NCBI GenBank assembly: GCA_022360105.1
Contig: JAKSDL010000487.1
Coordinates: 1 to 9,227, forward strand
From: Pseudomonadota bacterium
GTDB lineage: Bacteria; SAR324; XYD2-FULL-50-16; JAHJRI01
DNA length: 9,227 bases
Direction of reading: 5' to 3'
The position numbers and the translations under genes were made by a program. Below the pieces are notes generated by a model. It did no database searches. It was not told the DNA's origin and saw nothing but the letters and a program-made list of their open reading frames with translations. Below, in pieces: positions 7,227 through 9,227 of the stretch (position 1 is its first letter; each line of letters starts with the position of its first letter).

Positions 7227-7280
7227 AACCGGATCAAAAGAGAATCGATCAAAACGCTTAATGCATTAGAAGTGATACAT

Positions 7281-8867
7281 TCATCCCAAAAGATCAGCCT
7301 TTAGATTCATCACTTCTGGCTTAAAGAAGCGGGAATCCATTTCCTTTAGATTTTTTGAAACATGAGGTTTGAATTCCATTTGATCCAGAATTTGCGTTTG
7401 CAGGTCAATCCCCGGGGCTACTTCGATCAATTCCATGCCTGCTTCGCCAAGGGTAAAAACACAACGTTCCGTGACATATAAAACCGGTTGAGCGTTTTGC
7501 TTGGCATAGGTCCCACTGAATGTGACATGTTCTACCTGTTGAACCAGTTTTTTAACTTTTCCCTCCCGTATAATTGTCAGCTTTCCATCGTCAAAAGATA
7601 CTTGTAACCCTCCGGCGGTAAAGGTACCAACAAAAATAACCTTTTTAGCATTTTGACTGATATTAATAAATCCACCGGCACCGGCCAGCTTGGGACCAAA
7701 CTTCGAAACATTCAAGTTCCCTTGCTCGTCAGCCTGCGCCATCCCTAAAACTGTCAGGTCCAGTCCCCCACCATCGTAAAAATCAAATTGACTTGGTTGA
7801 TCGATCAAGGCTTGAGTATTGGTTGCTGCGCCGAAGTTCAGTCCTCCGGCAGGAATGCCTCCAATGACGCCTGGTTCAGCTGTCAAGGTCAACAAATCCA
7901 GGATGTTTTCTTCGTTGGCTACGTTTGCAACTCCTTCGGGACAACCGATTCCAAGATTAACGATGTCGTCCGGGGATAATTCAGTTGCAGCCCTTCTGGC
8001 AATAACCTTTTTAGGAGACAGCTCCATCGGTGTTACGGATTGGGTAGGAACCTTTATTTCACCACTAAAAGCAGGGTTGTACGGATCTGCAAAAGTTTGC
8101 CAATGATTCTCCGGTGGCGCCTTCACCACATAATCCACAAGTATTCCGGGAATCTTGACTTGACGTGAAGACAAGGTTCCGCTTTCTGCTACTCGTTCCA
8201 CCTGCACAATCACAATCCCACCGGAGTTTCTGGTTGCAGTGGCTATAGCCAGCGATTCCAGGGTGAGGGCTTCTTTTTCCATGGTGATATTACCGTTTGT
8301 GTCAGCGGTAGTCCCTCTCAAAAAAGCTACGTGAACGGGTATGGTTTTATACGCCAGATATTCTTTGTTATCAAAAGTAATCAGCTCCACCAGATCTTCA
8401 GTGGTTTTGTCATTTATTTTGCCTCCCCCCAATCGCGGGTCGACAAAGGTCCCCAAACCCACCGTACTGATCGTTCGAGGTTTTTTGGCGGCAATGTCAC
8501 GATAAAGATGAGAGATCACACCCTGGGGAAGATTGTAGGCCAGTATCTTGTTCTCGACCGCCAGTTTCTGCAGTTTAGGAGCAAGTCCCCAATGCCCTCC
8601 GATAACCCGACCTATCAATTTTTCATACCCCAGGTGATTTAATCCCCGTTCACCTCCATCTCCTTGTCCGGCAGCATACAGCAGTGTCAGATTCTCCGGT
8701 TTCCCGCTTTTTTTAAACCTCTCTTCCAGCTTGATAGCCAACTCCTCAGCAAAGCCGATTCCCACAAATCCACCGGTTGCCACCGTATCCCCGTCTTTCA
8801 CAAAACTGACAGCTTGTTCAGCTGAAATAACCTTGTTTTTACTTTTCTGATTAGTCCCTGTCATCAT
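7281..8867 (-). CDS. Family I acyl-CoA:acetate/propionate-type CoA-transferase, single chain
   Basis: This 528-residue enzyme should move CoA between an acyl-CoA and a free short-chain acid through a glutamyl-CoA thioester. The length equals that of fused alpha-beta transferases of the propionate CoA-transferase/YdiF group (about 520 residues). The N-terminal alpha-type domain begins with [22 protein letters not shown] and continues with the GQGDGGERG and GGHWGLAPK segments of the group. The C-terminal beta-type domain starts near 300 with [13 protein letters not shown]. The catalytic motif [13 protein letters not shown] contains Glu331. Nothing essential is missing, and no signal peptide is seen, so it is cytoplasmic. 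The start is ATG 8867, followed by a second ATG, with a GGGAA ribosome site just upstream. Substrates cannot be fixed from sequence: acetate, propionate, butyrate or an unusual acyl group are all possible. It is convergent with the sigma-54 activator gene and stands alone in its transcript within this window. Confidence 0.95.
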   Translation of the reverse strand: MMTGTNQKSKNKVISAEQAVSFVKDGDTVATGGFVGIGFAEELAIKLEERFKKSGKPENLTLLYAAGQGDGGERGLNHLGYEKLIGRVIGGHWGLAPKLQKLAVENKILAYNLPQGVISHLYRDIAAKKPRTISTVGLGTFVDPRLGGGKINDKTTEDLVELITFDNKEYLAYKTIPVHVAFLRGTTADTNGNITMEKEALTLESLAIATATRNSGGIVIVQVERVAESGTLSSRQVKIPGILVDYVVKAPPENHWQTFADPYNPAFSGEIKVPTQSVTPMELSPKKVIARRAATELSPDDIVNLGIGCPEGVANVANEENILDLLTLTAEPGVIGGIPAGGLNFGAATNTQALIDQPSQFDFYDGGGLDLTVLGMAQADEQGNLNVSKFGPKLAGAGGFINISQNAKKVIFVGTFTAGGLQVSFDDGKLTIIREGKVKKLVQQVEHVTFSGTYAKQNAQPVLYVTERCVFTLGEAGMELIEVAPGIDLQTQILDQMEFKPHVSKNLKEMDSRFFKPEVMNLKADLLG

Positions 8868-8960
8868 TGGTTCCCGAAATAGTATTCATCATTAAATAGT
8901 TGAGTCTATTCACCCAGGTCCTGCATTACCTTATTTCTCCCGGCTCATCGAAACAAATGA

Positions 8961-9092
8961 ATGTTTTATTTTGATCAACGCAAAAACCTGCGGATCACCG
9001 CTACCGGTTCAGGCACGATCTCTTTTACCGTAACGATTGCTTATGGCGGCATTGACGCTCTGAGAAGTATGGATAAACCCGGGTTTGATTAA
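8961..9092 (+). CDS. Possible 43-residue ORF or gene remnant, unrecognised
   Basis: ATG 8961 opens a frame of 43 codons (MFYFDQRKNLRITATGSG, later IAYGGIDALRSMDKPGFD) ending in TAA 9090-9092. The peptide looks protein-like, with a beta-strand pattern and a neat charged tail, but I recognise no family. No ribosome site precedes it. The same frame continues after the stop with 27 further open codons, a TAA, and then LPWNVVRNVEGIIAEGR to the window edge, which would fit a decayed gene. It lies in the region that should hold the divergent CoA-transferase promoter, so it may equally be chance. Confidence 0.2.
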   Translation: MFYFDQRKNLRITATGSGTISFTVTIAYGGIDALRSMDKPGFD

Positions 9093-9104
9093 TTGGGTCC
9101 CCAG

Positions 9105-9121
9105 TTGCAAATTCTGTGCAA
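9105..9121 (-). promoter_or_regulatory. Candidate sigma-54 (-24/-12) promoter reading toward the CoA-transferase
   Basis: On the minus strand the sequence reads TTGCAC, five bases, TTGCAA. Aligned to the consensus TGGCAC-N5-TTGCA it has the exact spacing, and every consensus position matches except the first G of the -24 GG pair. It points at the CoA-transferase start about 238 bases downstream, which would be a long leader. The missing G is at a highly conserved position, so activity is doubtful. The same bases form an inverted repeat (TTGCA-N7-TGCAA) and could instead be an operator. Confidence 0.35.
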
Positions 9122-9227
9122 TGGTGTTTTTGGGGATTCTGTTTGCTGTAAATCAACCAATAACGATGATGCCTAATTGCCATGGAACGTGGTGAGAAAT
9201 GTAGAGGGAATAATTGCGGAAGGCAGG

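Larger units (their letters stand above)
8868..9227. other. Upstream region of the CoA-transferase, no confirmed gene
   Basis: These 360 bases hold the 5' region of the CoA-transferase gene, including its ribosome site near 8870-8876. They contain a minus-strand near-match to a sigma-54 promoter (9105-9121) and a plus-strand 43-codon open frame (8961-9092). The last 45 bases could contain the start of a rightward gene, for example ATG 9182 (MERGEKCRGN), but there is too little sequence and no ribosome site to call it. Confidence 0.5.

Noticed and set aside
7071..7304. Plus-strand 77-codon frame after the activator gene
   Set aside because: It runs straight through the inverted repeat and the REP-like palindrome, starts at TTG, and overlaps the end of the CoA-transferase. 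It is best explained as chance.
7819..8642. Plus-strand open frames of 95 and 103 codons
   Set aside because: They are antisense to the intact CoA-transferase and have no independent signals.

Overview
The window looks like a piece of a moderately AT-rich chromosome from a Gram-negative, probably anaerobic bacterium. A Desulfobacterota-like lineage is my best guess. The guess rests on the style of the large hybrid histidine kinase (H-box of the GIAHDFNNIL type), on the PAS-type sigma-54 activator lying beside a single-chain acyl-CoA/acetate CoA-transferase, and on the small AP2-like protein. No rRNA, tRNA or marker gene is present to confirm it.

Layout. (1) 1-703, minus strand: the 5' part of a gene running off the left edge. 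It encodes a divergent SlyD/FKBP-like N-terminal domain followed by a region that I think leads into a SAM-dependent methyltransferase. It has no stop inside the window and is easily missed. (2) 704-1228: a 525-base divergent intergenic region with two small inverted repeats and no convincing gene. (3) 1229-1846, plus: a 205-residue protein with two AP2-like modules and a clear Shine-Dalgarno sequence, followed by a terminator-like hairpin. (4) 1847-2238: an intergenic region with two sigma-70-like promoter candidates. (5) 2239-7044, plus: a signalling block of three genes. These are a membrane hybrid histidine kinase (4-helix-type sensor, HAMP, PAS, HisKA, HATPase, REC, Hpt), a stand-alone receiver protein, and a PAS-AAA+-Fis sigma-54 activator that lacks a receiver domain. 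(6) 7045-7280: the convergent intergenic region, carrying a perfect 11-bp inverted repeat, a REP-like palindrome preceded by GTAG, and four GATCAAA motifs. (7) 7281-8867, minus: a full-length family I CoA-transferase with catalytic Glu331. (8) 8868-9227: its upstream region, with a near-consensus sigma-54 promoter candidate on the minus strand and an unexplained 43-codon open frame on the plus strand.

How the parts may work together. The kinase has every station of a phosphorelay (His449, Asp739, His872), and the adjacent receiver (Asp52) is the natural end acceptor. The sigma-54 activator probably senses a small molecule through its PAS domain and controls genes of acyl-CoA or short-chain acid metabolism. 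The convergent CoA-transferase is the obvious candidate target, and the -24/-12-like site upstream of it fits that idea. The target and the link between phosphorelay and activator are inference. I saw no clearly new defence or mobile system. The least familiar elements are the AP2-like protein, the FKBP-like fusion and the repeats around 7140-7253.
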